A stretch of DNA of 64,000 bases from Taibaiella helva. GTDB taxonomy: Bacteria > Bacteroidota > Bacteroidia > Chitinophagales > Chitinophagaceae. How positions within the stretch are numbered: the first letter of the stretch is position 1; each line of letters begins with the position of its first letter. A program made the translations under genes and the position numbers. The notes under the pieces were generated by a model that had not been told where the DNA came from, searched no databases, and saw only the letters and a list, made by a program, of their open reading frames with translations. The DNA is taken from positions 186,001 through 250,000 of the forward strand of contig NZ_QUZZ01000007.1 in NCBI RefSeq assembly GCF_003545695.1. The letters are read 5' to 3'. This document shows positions 8,183 through 17,832 of this stretch, in pieces.

Positions 8183-11100
8183 CTATTGATATAGTTTTCC
8201 GATCTCCGTCCAATCCGACATCATGGCCCTGTCGACATACCAGCGGCCCTTATCGCCGCGTTTCACCCATACATCGATCAAACGGTAATCGCCGATGTTG
8301 TTCTTGATCTGGTTGGCCATCCTGGGCGAGATGCCGTAGCTGCCGTTGCCTGCTTTATTCGGTCCCAGCACATCCCGTACGAAGGCTGCAGGATCGGCCT
8401 GCCGCGGCGATAATTTACCTACCTCACCCGACATATTCGTCTTCACTTCAAAGATATCGAACTTGCCATCGTGCCGCAAACCTACCAAATCAATTCCATT
8501 ATTGGAGGCATTCTGTACGTGGAACACCTGCTTGTATTTACCATTGTTGCTGAGCTGCTGCTTGGCCCAGTTCTCGCCATAGTCGCCAAGTCTTTTCTGG
8601 AAGGTCAGCCCGAAGGGATCGAAGAAGATATTGGGATCGTGGGTATAGCTGTAAAACGTTGGGTTGTTGCCGGCCAGGCCTATGGGATCGGGACTGATAT
8701 AGGTGCCGGTATGGCAATCGTAATAGCGGAAGCGGTTGTAGTATAACCCGGTCTCTTCATCTTCGTACTGCCCGGGATAACGGAAGGGAATGAAGCACCG
8801 GTCGCCGTATTCACTGCGTACACAGCCGTAGCTGTCGAGCGTGGAGGCCCATACTTTCCGGCCTTCTTCATCGAAAGCCATAACCGGTACGCCCAGGTAA
8901 TCGCTGATGATGGAATAGCGCCGGCCGCCGGCCAGCCTGGCCACAGGTGTAAGGCTGTCGCCTTCGTAGATCCAGGTAATAAGATCTGCACCCACCGGCT
9001 CCGCATGGTCGTTGCCTAAACCGCCTTCCTTGTCGACCACCAGCTGCGGCCTGTCGGCCAAGTCGTATTCCCACTCATGCAGCAATTGATTGCCCTGCCA
9101 GAGATAGCGCCGGATACGGCCTTTGCTGATCTTTGCTGTGCGCCGGTTCAGGGCATCGTATTCAAATGAAGTTTCCTGCCCTTCCGGCGCTTTGACCGAC
9201 TGCAGCATGCCATCGGGATACCAGGCATACGACCAGTCGCCCTGTTCCCATTCAGGCAAGCCCGACGCAGCATCCGGCAGACGGCTCAGGTCGGCCGCGT
9301 CCTGCGCCTGCGGTGCGGCGTCGTCCGTGGTTACCCAGGCCCATTGCCGCGGGGAGCTTCCATCGGGGGCAGCGCCGGCGGGCATATCGTTGATGTTCCG
9401 TTTGCTTTTGAGGATCAGCCTGCCCAGCGCATCGTAGCGGTAATACCATTCCTGGTCGCGCAGCAGTTTGCCATTGGGACCATATACACGGTCTTTCTGC
9501 TGTGCCGTGCGGAATACATTGCCGCTATCGTCGGCCTTTTTATACTCCAGCTCCTTGTGGTCATATGTGGTGGCTGTCAGATCGCCTCGGCTATCGTAGT
9601 CATAAGTGACCTTACCGCCGGTAAGCAGGTTAAGACAGGCTGCCAGCTTGTAGTTGTTGTTCCAGGTATATTGACGGTGCAGGTGAGTGTGGCTGCCTTG
9701 CGTGATCTTCTGGCTGATCGGTCTTCCTTCATGATCGTAGACGAAAGAAGAGCTGAGGCCGCCGGTCATGCTACGGTCCAGCTCGTCGCCGCTTGCATTA
9801 CGGTTCATGCCGGCCGTCCAAGCTTCGCCGCTGTGCTGTGCCCGTATGCCGGTAAGATAGCCCAGGCTGTCGTAGGTCATGGCTACATCGGCGCCCAGCC
9901 CGCTTTTAAGGCCGGTCAGGTTACCAAAGGCATCATAGGTATAGTCGATGGTATGGCTGCCCTGTACTTCCTGTATGACTTGTCCGAAGGGATTGCGACG
10001 CAGCTGTACGGAAGCATTCGGATTGTCGGCGCTTTCCAGCAAGCCCGAACGGTCGTAGCGAAAGGCCTCCCAGAAGCCGTCGTCGTAGCGGTTGTAGACC
10101 AATCGTCCCGAAAGGTCGTAGCTGTGGTAAATGCTTTTGCCTTCTGGTAATACGGTCTTCAGCAGCTGCCCGTCGCGATCGCGGATATACTGCTGCTGCA
10201 TGCCGTCGAAGCCCGTCTCTTCGATCACCTGGTCGTTGGCATCCCTGGAGAAGGTATGGCGTTCCCCTTTTTCATTGGTCACCGATTGCAGCTGCTCATA
10301 ATTGTCGTAGCTGAATTCGAGCAGCTGCCTATGCCGGGCATTGGCTTTGCTGTTGCGCGTTTGCCGGCGCAGGTTGCCCATGGGTGTGTATTCCAGCCGC
10401 CATTCTTCCTTGCTGTCCGCTGCATAAATGGGTAGTTCGTAGGCGTCATAGGCAAAAGTAACTTCATCCTGTCCCGGGCCTTTGAATTTCGTGATACGGC
10501 CCAGGGCATCCCGCTGCCAGCGCAGCTCCTGCTGCGGGCCGGGCCTGAAGGCAGCCATGAGGCCGAAGGCATCGTATTGCCAGCTGCGGCCGGCGCCGGT
10601 CTCATCGGTTTCTGATATAAGCTGCCGCAGCTCGTTGTATTGCCAGTACAGGGCCTGGCCTTTATCATCGATGCAATGGGTTGGCAGGCCGGTGGCCTCA
10701 CCGTAGAAATAGCGGACGATGCGGCCGTCCTTTCTTACTTGTTCCGTTTTGCGCAGCTGCTCATCATAGGTCCAGGTCTCCATCAGGCCCGAAGGTTCCG
10801 ACCGCATGATGAGCTGGTTCATATGATTATAGGCATACTGGTATTGCTCGCCTTCGGGCGTATGGTAGGTTTTGATATTGCCTTGCTCGTCGTAGTCGTA
10901 GCCGACCAGCCTGCCTTCGGGACTGGCTACCAGCCGCCGTTCGTTGAAGCGCGTATAGGCGTAATAAGTTTCGCCGCCCATGGCATCCACCTCTTTATAT
11001 AGCAGATCATTCTCGTCGTAGTGATAGCTCATTACCCGGCCATCGTTGTACTGCACTTCGTTATAGCCTTCTTCAGGGAAATATTTCAAATGGCCTTCCA

Positions 11101-12658
11101 TGTAGCCTTCCGGACCATAGGTGTGGATCACCCTGCCTTCCTGGTCGTAGGCCCAGCAATAGCTGATGCCGTTGCGATTGGTCCTGCGGATGATGTGATT
11201 ATGGCTGTCGTATTCAAAGCACAGCGCTTTACCGGCACGGTCGGTTACCCGCACAAGGTTGTTGCGCTCATCGTAGGCATAGCCCACCATGAGCGTCCGC
11301 TGGGCCTTGTAGCGGTAATAGACCTGCGTGATATGGGTCAGCTGATCGTCGGCAATCAGTTCCAGCATCCTGCCGGTATTGTCCCTTATGGTGGCCAGCA
11401 AGCTGCTGCCGCGGTGATAGCCGAAGGTCAGCTGCGTGCCTTCGGCATAGCGGATCGAATGAATGCGGAAGATATCGCCGTCTTTGGCTGCATGCCGCAG
11501 GTAAGTATAAACATCCTGATCCAGGGTAAGGATCCAGGTCTGCTCGTCGGGGCGCTCCATCCATACCCGCTGGCTGCGGTCGTAGTAGGGCATGGACCCG
11601 GCTTCGATATAAGGCAGCGGCATCACCATGTTTTCCTTGGGATGATTGAAGCCGGCAATGCCTGCTTCCGCATCTGGAAGGATATACAGGTCATAGCTGT
11701 TGTAAACGCCATTGCCCATCATACCGGCATAGGGCTTGTCGCTGCGCCAGATATTGCCCCACTTCAGCGCAGTGCCGCCGGGAAGCTCGAAGTCGATCCA
11801 TTCGAAGAACATAGCGCCGGTAACAAAATTGACCGGCTCCAGGCCGAAGGCGCAAAGCCTTTTGGAGAGGGGGTTGGTATCGCCCAGTGCTTTTTTCAGT
11901 ATGCTGTTGACGCCTTTCAGGGCTTTCTTGCTCAATGCGCCTGCCAGCTTGCCCAGCCCTTTGATCAGGGCCATGCCGGCAAAGCGCATCAGCATTTCCG
12001 CCATGGTGTAGTTGTGCGGGGCAAAGGTTCCGCCGACCAGCACCGGCCCTCCGGTATTGATCTGCACATACATGCTGAGGATGTCGTTGTAGAAAGCGAA
12101 GTAGGACAGCGGATTTTTCTTGATCTTGTTGGGCATGGTCGGCAGCATCTTCAAGCCCATAGGCGGACACCAGCAGGTGAGCACCTGCTGCGGGTCGGAG
12201 CCGCTGAGCTCGCTGCCCTGGGCCAGCACGGTAGTGGAGCCCCAATAGACTTCGCCTTCATGCGGGGAGCCGGGAATATTGACGATAAAGTATATGCCTG
12301 GTATCGACGAGATATGCCGGAAAGGCAGCAGCACGCCCATTACGCTGGTCGTGGTAGTGGCCTTGTGCCGGCTGTGCACGTAGATAGAGCCACCCATGGG
12401 AATGCTTTTGGCGCCGATCTTCTCCTGCAGGAAGGAGGGGATGGGAATGTCGAAATGCAGGTAGTCCATCGGGTCAAAGACCATGCCGATAAAGGGATGA
12501 GGCAGCGGCAGGGGGATGAAGCCGAAAGAAGGGGGCAGGGGAATGGTAGTCCAGTGGAAGTCAATAGCCAGCACGATATCGAAATGCTTGCTGACATGCT
12601 GCCGGGCGTTGCTGGTCATTACCGGCTTGGCTGCCTTGATAAGCTTTACATTTTCCAT
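8183..12658 (-). CDS. Rhs-family T6SS effector with PD-(D/E)xK nuclease-like toxin tip
   Basis: The 1491-aa protein has three parts. Residues 1-270 resemble a PAAR-like/structural N-terminus (PMGGSIYVHSR, YWGSTTVLAQGSE). A DUF6531-type entry (EPVNFVTGA, about residue 275) then leads into a cage of many YD repeats. The cage ends in the Rhs core signature (YYNRFRYYD, SPDPIGLAGNNPTFYSY, DPFGL near residue 1350). The 140 residues after DPFGL differ in style and contain GIDLVG...FDIFEVKT, a D-x(n)-ExK arrangement like PoNe DNases. The core normally self-cleaves and encloses the toxin. I use the ATG at 12658; an ATG at 12685 would overlap the preceding gene by 17 bases. Confidence 0.88.
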   Translation of the reverse strand: MENVKLIKAAKPVMTSNARQHVSKHFDIVLAIDFHWTTIPLPPSFGFIPLPLPHPFIGMVFDPMDYLHFDIPIPSFLQEKIGAKSIPMGGSIYVHSRHKATTTTSVMGVLLPFRHISSIPGIYFIVNIPGSPHEGEVYWGSTTVLAQGSELSGSDPQQVLTCWCPPMGLKMLPTMPNKIKKNPLSYFAFYNDILSMYVQINTGGPVLVGGTFAPHNYTMAEMLMRFAGMALIKGLGKLAGALSKKALKGVNSILKKALGDTNPLSKRLCAFGLEPVNFVTGAMFFEWIDFELPGGTALKWGNIWRSDKPYAGMMGNGVYNSYDLYILPDAEAGIAGFNHPKENMVMPLPYIEAGSMPYYDRSQRVWMERPDEQTWILTLDQDVYTYLRHAAKDGDIFRIHSIRYAEGTQLTFGYHRGSSLLATIRDNTGRMLELIADDQLTHITQVYYRYKAQRTLMVGYAYDERNNLVRVTDRAGKALCFEYDSHNHIIRRTNRNGISYCWAYDQEGRVIHTYGPEGYMEGHLKYFPEEGYNEVQYNDGRVMSYHYDENDLLYKEVDAMGGETYYAYTRFNERRLVASPEGRLVGYDYDEQGNIKTYHTPEGEQYQYAYNHMNQLIMRSEPSGLMETWTYDEQLRKTEQVRKDGRIVRYFYGEATGLPTHCIDDKGQALYWQYNELRQLISETDETGAGRSWQYDAFGLMAAFRPGPQQELRWQRDALGRITKFKGPGQDEVTFAYDAYELPIYAADSKEEWRLEYTPMGNLRRQTRNSKANARHRQLLEFSYDNYEQLQSVTNEKGERHTFSRDANDQVIEETGFDGMQQQYIRDRDGQLLKTVLPEGKSIYHSYDLSGRLVYNRYDDGFWEAFRYDRSGLLESADNPNASVQLRRNPFGQVIQEVQGSHTIDYTYDAFGNLTGLKSGLGADVAMTYDSLGYLTGIRAQHSGEAWTAGMNRNASGDELDRSMTGGLSSSFVYDHEGRPISQKITQGSHTHLHRQYTWNNNYKLAACLNLLTGGKVTYDYDSRGDLTATTYDHKELEYKKADDSGNVFRTAQQKDRVYGPNGKLLRDQEWYYRYDALGRLILKSKRNINDMPAGAAPDGSSPRQWAWVTTDDAAPQAQDAADLSRLPDAASGLPEWEQGDWSYAWYPDGMLQSVKAPEGQETSFEYDALNRRTAKISKGRIRRYLWQGNQLLHEWEYDLADRPQLVVDKEGGLGNDHAEPVGADLITWIYEGDSLTPVARLAGGRRYSIISDYLGVPVMAFDEEGRKVWASTLDSYGCVRSEYGDRCFIPFRYPGQYEDEETGLYYNRFRYYDCHTGTYISPDPIGLAGNNPTFYSYTHDPNIFFDPFGLTFQKRLGDYGENWAKQQLSNNGKYKQVFHVQNASNNGIDLVGLRHDGKFDIFEVKTNMSGEVGKLSPRQADPAAFVRDVLGPNKAGNGSYGISPRMANQIKNNIGDYRLIDVWVKRGDKGRWYVDRAMMSDWTEIGKLYQ

Positions 12659-12668
12659 AGCCTTTTCA

Positions 12669-13940
12669 TTAGTTGGTGGGTGCATATTGATCGGGCAGCA
12701 CGGCCAGCTGTCGCCAGTCCGGGCCGATGTGTTCCTGCATATCGCGATCCAGTGCTATGCTTTCTTCATGTTCAGGGCCGTATATTTTTTCCATAGTGAG
12801 TGCGACATAAGCCATAGAGCTTTGCCTTCTCCGTTCAAGGGGCATGCGTTTGCCGATCTCCAGGCATTTACGGTAGCTGGCCAGCGCTTTTTCCGGGCCA
12901 TTCCATTTGCTTTCCGACATCTGGCCTGCGATACGGGTGCATTCCAACGCCATAAAGTCGTTCTGCAGCTGCTCTGCGATATGTGTGGCTTTATTGAAGT
13001 AAGAACGGGCTTCTGCCTTGCGGGCCTCCATCAGCAGGAAGCTGCCGTAGTTCATGTGCATCTGTGCGCCAATGAGGCTGTCGGCACCTGCTGCGGCCAG
13101 TGCCAGGTGGTACTGGCGATGTGCTTCTTTCCGGCGACGTACGGCAGCCATGCTTTGCGCCAGCATCAGGTGGGCGGTAGCCTCTGCCTCTTTGGCGCCC
13201 TGCCGTTGTGCGATAGCTATAGCGCGTTCCAGGGCAGCATGGCCCTGGCTGTGCTGCCCCTTGCCGATGAAGTTGCCTGCGATCAGGATCTGCTGCTGGT
13301 AATCGGCTTCGGGCTCGTTCTTCTGTGGATGGGTATAGGCTGCCGCATGCTGCATCATCTGGCTGATATCGATCTGCAGCCGGAATTCCCTGCGGGCATA
13401 GGCATGCTTCAGGGTGCGGTGAGCATGGTGGTCGCTGTAGACCAGCTTCAGCTGGGGCAGTGCTTGTGCAGCGGTGCACCATTCCTGTACCCAAAGGCTG
13501 AAATCCTCCAGGTTGGCGATGCGCGTGGGCGCCAGGTGTACAAAAATATTTTTGGTCTTCAGCTGTGGGAACAGGCGGTAAAGTACTTCCAGCGCCATCA
13601 CCGGCTTGTAGGCATCGGTGCGGTATTGCCCTGCTTCTCCGGTATCGATGTGCCAGGATACCGGCTCACCTTGCTCTGCCTGCCAGAGATCGAATACTTC
13701 TTTCCATTCTTCAATGAGGCTCATGCCGTAAACGCTGCTTTGCTCAAAGGGCTGGTAGTGCAGCAAGAACAGGTCGTCGCTGGTGCTTTCGTCGGATAGC
13801 TGGTATTTGAAATAGGCTTCAAAAAGATTCAGCTCGTGCCGTTCGCCCAGGCATATGAAAAGCGGCGTGTCAGGATGTTGTCTTACCTCCCGCTGCCATT
13901 GCCGGTCTATCTTGACTATTTCCAGTTGTACAGGGTTCAT
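12669..13940 (-). CDS. TPR-containing protein, probable T6SS effector adaptor
   Basis: The 423-aa protein lacks a signal peptide. Residues 1-195 form a mixed alpha/beta domain that I do not recognise. Residues about 220-390 are tandem helical pairs with TPR spacing (GKGQHSQGHAALERAIAIA, RKEAHRQYHLALAAAG, RKAEARSYFNKATHIAEQL, EKALASYRKCLEIGKR). It lies between vgrG1 and rhs with gaps of 19 and about 10 bases, the slot where Proteobacteria place DUF4123, DUF1795 or DUF2169 adaptors that load effectors on VgrG. None of those families is visible, so an analogous role is an inference from position. Confidence 0.6.
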   Translation of the reverse strand: MNPVQLEIVKIDRQWQREVRQHPDTPLFICLGERHELNLFEAYFKYQLSDESTSDDLFLLHYQPFEQSSVYGMSLIEEWKEVFDLWQAEQGEPVSWHIDTGEAGQYRTDAYKPVMALEVLYRLFPQLKTKNIFVHLAPTRIANLEDFSLWVQEWCTAAQALPQLKLVYSDHHAHRTLKHAYARREFRLQIDISQMMQHAAAYTHPQKNEPEADYQQQILIAGNFIGKGQHSQGHAALERAIAIAQRQGAKEAEATAHLMLAQSMAAVRRRKEAHRQYHLALAAAGADSLIGAQMHMNYGSFLLMEARKAEARSYFNKATHIAEQLQNDFMALECTRIAGQMSESKWNGPEKALASYRKCLEIGKRMPLERRRQSSMAYVALTMEKIYGPEHEESIALDRDMQEHIGPDWRQLAVLPDQYAPTN

Positions 13941-13959
13941 GGTTCCGGTATGATGAGGG

Positions 13960-16086
13960 CTAGTTGAGTTTTACTTTACCGCTGCTGATATTGGTTTCGG
14001 TGCCGCCGCCGATGTTGACGGTCTTCCCGGCGAGGTGGGCTTCGGTCTCTGCGCTCATCGTCAGTGTCTTGGTGCCTACGTCGAGCGTGGTAGCCTCTAT
14101 GGCGATGCCGGAGGTGGGTGTGCCGCCTTCCGGTCCTACGCCGATACCGACGCTGTTCTTGCCCGAAACGCCGATCGCCTCTCCCAGGGTCACGATCTGC
14201 TTGCCCCTGATCTGTATGTTGCCGCTTTTGTCCATAGAGATGCTGCTTTCGCCGCATTTGATCGTAATGGTCTCCTTGGTTTCCATCAGGGCATTGCCTG
14301 CGCCATCGAGGGAGATGATGTTGTCGGCTTTATCTTTTACGGTAATGCCGGCGCCGTCGTTAAGCGTAACGGTATGCCCGCTTTTGGAGGTCAGGCTCTT
14401 GACATTATTGCCTCCTCCTCCGCCGGTGCCTACACCGCCATGGAATACGCTGCCGGTAACGAAAGGCCGGTCGGGGTTGCCATGCTCGAAGTCGATGTAA
14501 ACCTGGTCGCCGATCTCGGGTACCGTCACCAGGCCGCGGTTGGAAGCAACCTTTTCGCCACCGCCGCCGGCATCGGGTGTAAGTACGCGAATGTAATCGG
14601 TTTGCGGCAGGTCCTGCTGCTGCCAGCCCATGAATTTAGCACGTACACGGCCTTTGCTGTCGTTGTTGTCGATGATCTCGGCCAGCATGGGATGTGTTAC
14701 CGGCTGGATAAACTGGATATCGGGCGGCATTTCGGATGCGGCAGGAATGGCCTCGAAGGTATTGAGGTAGATGCCGGTAGCGTCGAGCTGGTGCTCTACA
14801 TAGGTAATACGCATGGGGGCGTGGCTGGCGCTCTGCTGCTGCCTTTTGAAGGAGATGTCAACTACCATGCCGGTGCTCAGCTCATAGAGTGTACTTCCTC
14901 CCTTTACGGTATACATACCAGCTGCCCGCTGAGCGCTGCGACTCCGGGCGATCTTCTTCAGGGTATCGCTTTTAGAGGACAGTGCGCGGGGCATGCCGTA
15001 GGAAGGCGTACTGCCGAAAAGCTCCTTCGATTTATTGAAAGCGATGTTGTTATAAGCGCCGGCATTGCCGTTATAGCTGTTGGCCTCACTGTTGATGGGC
15101 GTATGATTGTCCGATTCATAATCAAAGAGTCCCTGCGGCAAAGGCTTTGCGTGCAGCCCCATATTGATATGAAAACAATTCTCCCCATAGATCAAAGCAG
15201 GGCCCGAGCTGTTGTCGGGGCGGCCGAATACCAGCTCGCTGCCGTTCCAGTACAACCATTGCCCGGTTTCCGCGCTGAGCCGTTTCATGAAATTCCATAC
15301 ACTTTCATTATAGCGGCACACGAAGGGTAGCTGATCGCTAAGGGTGGGGTCGCTTTTCAGCTTTCCTTTGACCTGCTCGAGCGACTTGCATACCGACTTA
15401 CTGATGGTAGCCAGGTCTTTTTTATAAAAGGCTTCAAAATGCGGATCGCCATCCAGTATCCAGGTAGGCGAGTAGCCGGTTACGGTGATGATGCCTTCGT
15501 TCAGCGCTTCCTGGTCGAACTGCACGTCGGCGATCACGAAAAGATGCTGCAGCTTTCCCGAGCCGGGATTGTTCTGATCGAACAGCTCGATCTCTGCCAC
15601 CTGGCCCAGGAGCTTTTCGGCGCCTTCAAAGGTGAAAGAGCCCTGCGCCTGTGCCTGGTCCTGGAAGAAGCGCAGCTTAAGGGTATTGTGCTCACCGTAC
15701 TGCTGGTTTATGGTCAGGGATAATATTTCTTCTATAGGAGTGTCGCCGATGAAGACCTTGGCTGCGATCTTTTTCGGTATGGAAGCATCGGCTGCTGTAG
15801 CTGCTTCTGCATTGTTATATCGGCTGTTGCTCATTGCGATGCGGGTAGCGGAAGGCGTATCAAGGTCTTCGAAAGGAACAGCGCTGATCCCGGGAAGGGG
15901 AGCAGCCACAGGCCTGCCTGTTAGCTGGCCTGCCGATGTATAGGCCGACGCTGCCTGTTGTGCCGCTTTACGGGCTTTCTCCTGCTGCAGGTTGTCCGTA
16001 AGGCCATTGACTGCTTGTTCTGCGGCAGCGTCCGCTGCCTTGGCCACTTTCCCGGTTTCGGGAGACAGGTTTGAATTCAGAGACAT
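13960..16086 (-). CDS. vgrG: T6SS spike protein VgrG (TssI), copy 1
   Basis: The 708-aa protein has an extra, Ala/Lys-rich N-terminal region (residues 1-110). The gp27-like base domain follows (KVFIGDTPIEEILSLTINQQYGEHNTL; FMKRLSAETGQWLYWNG). The gp5-like OB domain comes next (RVRAKFMGWQQ; RVLTPDAGGGGEKVASNRG; PEIGDQVYIDFEHGNPDRPFVTGSVFHGG). The C-terminus is a beta-helix needle with repeats such as DKSGNIQIRGK. The ATG at 16086 is preferred to an in-frame TTG at 16113. It heads the operon vgrG-TPR-rhs-immunity and is about 80 residues longer than copy 2, mainly at the N-terminus, which may set cargo specificity. Confidence 0.93.
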   Translation of the reverse strand: MSLNSNLSPETGKVAKAADAAAEQAVNGLTDNLQQEKARKAAQQAASAYTSAGQLTGRPVAAPLPGISAVPFEDLDTPSATRIAMSNSRYNNAEAATAADASIPKKIAAKVFIGDTPIEEILSLTINQQYGEHNTLKLRFFQDQAQAQGSFTFEGAEKLLGQVAEIELFDQNNPGSGKLQHLFVIADVQFDQEALNEGIITVTGYSPTWILDGDPHFEAFYKKDLATISKSVCKSLEQVKGKLKSDPTLSDQLPFVCRYNESVWNFMKRLSAETGQWLYWNGSELVFGRPDNSSGPALIYGENCFHINMGLHAKPLPQGLFDYESDNHTPINSEANSYNGNAGAYNNIAFNKSKELFGSTPSYGMPRALSSKSDTLKKIARSRSAQRAAGMYTVKGGSTLYELSTGMVVDISFKRQQQSASHAPMRITYVEHQLDATGIYLNTFEAIPAASEMPPDIQFIQPVTHPMLAEIIDNNDSKGRVRAKFMGWQQQDLPQTDYIRVLTPDAGGGGEKVASNRGLVTVPEIGDQVYIDFEHGNPDRPFVTGSVFHGGVGTGGGGGNNVKSLTSKSGHTVTLNDGAGITVKDKADNIISLDGAGNALMETKETITIKCGESSISMDKSGNIQIRGKQIVTLGEAIGVSGKNSVGIGVGPEGGTPTSGIAIEATTLDVGTKTLTMSAETEAHLAGKTVNIGGGTETNISSGKVKLN

Positions 16087-16363
16087 TTGTAAAGGTTTTG
16101 GTTGATGTGGCAATTACTAGCTGCATCGGACTACGGTCCCGGAAGCAGGAGCAGGCTGATCTATTTCAGAATGTATCCTTTACCAGATAGTGACGGAATA
16201 AGGCGACACCGGAAGGCAAAGGGGCATGGCAATAAGCAGGCGATACAACAATGGTGACAGGAAAGCAAAGTAAAAGGCGATACAATAAAAGCGGCAATCC
16301 GGGCTTCGTCTTCCCTGTACAGCTCTATCGTATCGCCCTGAAAGCCGGAGTACCGGCGTGAGC

Positions 16364-16777
16364 TTAAGTAGTTTGCGCAAATGCAAGCACGGCCAGCTTC
16401 TCCACGGTTTCCTTAGGAGACATCACCAGCGTAATGGTATAGGGGACTTCATCCGACGCATTGTACTTGGACGAGTAATAAGTGATAGAACATTCTTTGA
16501 ACTCTGTTTCTACCAGCTTGCCTTCGTCATGTGTGTTGTATAAGGTCAGCTTTGCATTGAAGCGCTTGCGGCTGTTGGCGTATTTCTCGAACAGCACAGA
16601 CGTTTCTGCATTGCCTTCGATCACAAAGCGCGCATCGGCTTTGGTTGCGTAGGCGGTTACACGGTTCCACTGATCCACCGGCTTGATGGATTCAAAGGAA
16701 GCCTGATGGACATTGAATACCTTGCCGTCAATGTCGACGGAGGCTAGTTTGCTCGCATTACTTGCTGAAGATGCCAT
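16364..16777 (-). CDS. tssD: T6SS tube protein Hcp (TssD), copy 1
   Basis: The 137-aa protein has the Bacteroidota TssD core: 'ASFESIKPVDQWNRVTAYATKADARFV', 'EGNAET', 'NSRKRF(N)AKLTLYNTHDEGKL' and 'ITYYSSKYNASDEVPYTIT'. Hexamers of this protein stack to form the inner tube that carries effectors. It sits 277 bases upstream of vgrG1 and has its own conserved upstream element. It is the most diverged of the four copies in the window, with a longer N-terminus and a different C-terminal tail (PKETVEKLAVLAFAQTT). Confidence 0.93.
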   Translation of the reverse strand: MASSASNASKLASVDIDGKVFNVHQASFESIKPVDQWNRVTAYATKADARFVIEGNAETSVLFEKYANSRKRFNAKLTLYNTHDEGKLVETEFKECSITYYSSKYNASDEVPYTITLVMSPKETVEKLAVLAFAQTT

Positions 16778-16856
16778 AGTAAATTGCTTTTAAAAATGAA
16801 TAAAGAAATGATGAAACGAAGTTATTACAGACGGTAGTGTGCCCGCCTTTTTAGCC

Positions 16857-16874
16857 GTTAAGGTTGGGTTAAAT
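16857..16874 (-). promoter_or_regulatory. Conserved hcp upstream element, copy 1
   Basis: ATTTAACCCAACCTTAAC on the minus strand, about 80 bases before hcp copy 1. The same element, differing only in two middle bases, precedes hcp copies 2 and 4. Here the TAATTTAG found 23 bases downstream in the other two is not conserved. Confidence 0.6.
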
Positions 16875-17066
16875 GTTATTTATTCGTTATTTGAGTTTGG
16901 GCATTAAAGCATTAGAAATATTGCTTTTGGTTGATGTGAGCCTGATATTGATCCGTCTTGTGATTCTCTTAACGGATATTAGGACATTAGTGCTGTAATG
17001 CCGATCCACGGCGGATTACAGCTGTTGCTACAGGAGTACAATGTAGGGCCCTGACACAAGAGCAAA

Positions 17067-17112
17067 ATTGCCTCTGAAAATAGGAAAGTACTTTCCTATT
17101 TTCAGAGGCAAT
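17067..17112 (-). terminator. 46-base perfect palindrome, likely terminator
   Basis: Two 23-base arms are perfectly complementary around the core GGAAAGTACTTTCC. The palindrome begins 51 bases after the stop of the gene at 17164 and, on the minus strand, runs into ATTTTGCTCTT, so it could terminate the vgrG2 cargo operon. The AAAATAGGAAAGTACTTT half-site also occurs in the promoter of the MarR-GNAT gene near 55090, so a binding-site role is possible. Apart from this and the hcp element, I see nothing in 16778-17163. Confidence 0.65.
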
Positions 17113-17163
17113 CGGGAAAAATAAGCATTTAGCACAAGAGAATCGCTGTATTAATGCAAGGTC

Positions 17164-17544
17164 TTATTGCGCTTGTTTCCTGCGCCAATCAGCCAGGCTC
17201 ATCCAGCCTTCTTCGATATCGTCCACCTCGATGCGGCAATCTTTTTTGTACACTCTGAAGGTATAATAATTCTCAAAGCGGATCTCGGATGAGTAGCCCA
17301 CATTGATCTCGTAATAGGGCAGGGTGCTTGTTTTATCCTGGTCGTAATTGATCATGGCAATGCCATGCTTGTGCTGCGTAAGCGAATCGATGAAACGGTC
17401 GCGGGTCTTGACCTCGGGAAGCTTTTGCAATGCGCCCATCGCTTGCTCTTCCGTGCCGCAGGTCCGTGCCGCGGGCCTCTTTGACGTTTGGGCGAAGGGC
17501 GTACCGGCTGTCAGTAATGCAAGGACGAAGACTATATATTTCAT
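17164..17544 (-). CDS. Small secreted protein of unknown function
   Basis: The 126-aa product has a clear signal peptide (MKYIVFVLALLTAGTPFAQ, probable cleavage after AQ) and a mature part of about 107 residues with two Cys (29 and about 104). A 'YEINVGYSSEIRFENYYTFRVYKKDCRIEVDD' beta stretch is typical of small periplasmic domains. It lies 60 bases after the broken lipoprotein gene and may belong to the vgrG2 cargo operon. I recognise no family. A periplasmic location would suit an immunity protein against an envelope-targeting effector, but nothing in the sequence proves that. Confidence 0.65.
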   Translation of the reverse strand: MKYIVFVLALLTAGTPFAQTSKRPAARTCGTEEQAMGALQKLPEVKTRDRFIDSLTQHKHGIAMINYDQDKTSTLPYYEINVGYSSEIRFENYYTFRVYKKDCRIEVDDIEEGWMSLADWRRKQAQ

Positions 17545-17604
17545 AGATGGATTGAAATGGAAAACGATTTCCCGTTACCGGTTGAGAGGTTATGATAAGA
17601 AAGG

Positions 17605-17815
17605 CTACCGGATCATTTCCAGCGGCATGCCGCTCTTTTTGCGATGTAGATAACCAAACATAAATTCGGTGACCGGTTTATCGTTTTTGTCCTGGTACTC
17701 AATACGGGTAACCGGTTCGCCTATCCTGTTTGATCTTTTCGTTGCTCATGCTTTGGTTCTGCGCACAAGCAGTGAGCATATAAGCCGAAAGTAAAGCCAG
17801 AAGTACTGTTCTCAT
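17605..17815 (-). pseudogene. Internally deleted third copy of the tandem lipoprotein
   Basis: The first 30 codons from the ATG at 17815 encode MRTVLLALLSAYMLTACAQ...MSNEKIKQ, almost the same as the start of the next gene upstream. The sequence then jumps, out of frame, to a segment that in another frame reads GEPVTRIEYQDKNDKPV...SGMPLEMIR and stops at 17605. That ending parallels the APLEIIR/APLEIVR ends of the two intact copies. About 700 bases of the middle are missing. It is therefore the relic of a triplicated gene whose 3' end belonged to a more diverged copy. Confidence 0.8.
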
Positions 17816-17832
17816 GCAACAGTATTAGGGAG

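Noticed and set aside
11021-12796. Long + strand open frame (591 codons) opposite the rhs gene
   Set aside because: It is the reverse-strand shadow of the biased rhs codons; the minus-strand reading has clear Rhs domains.
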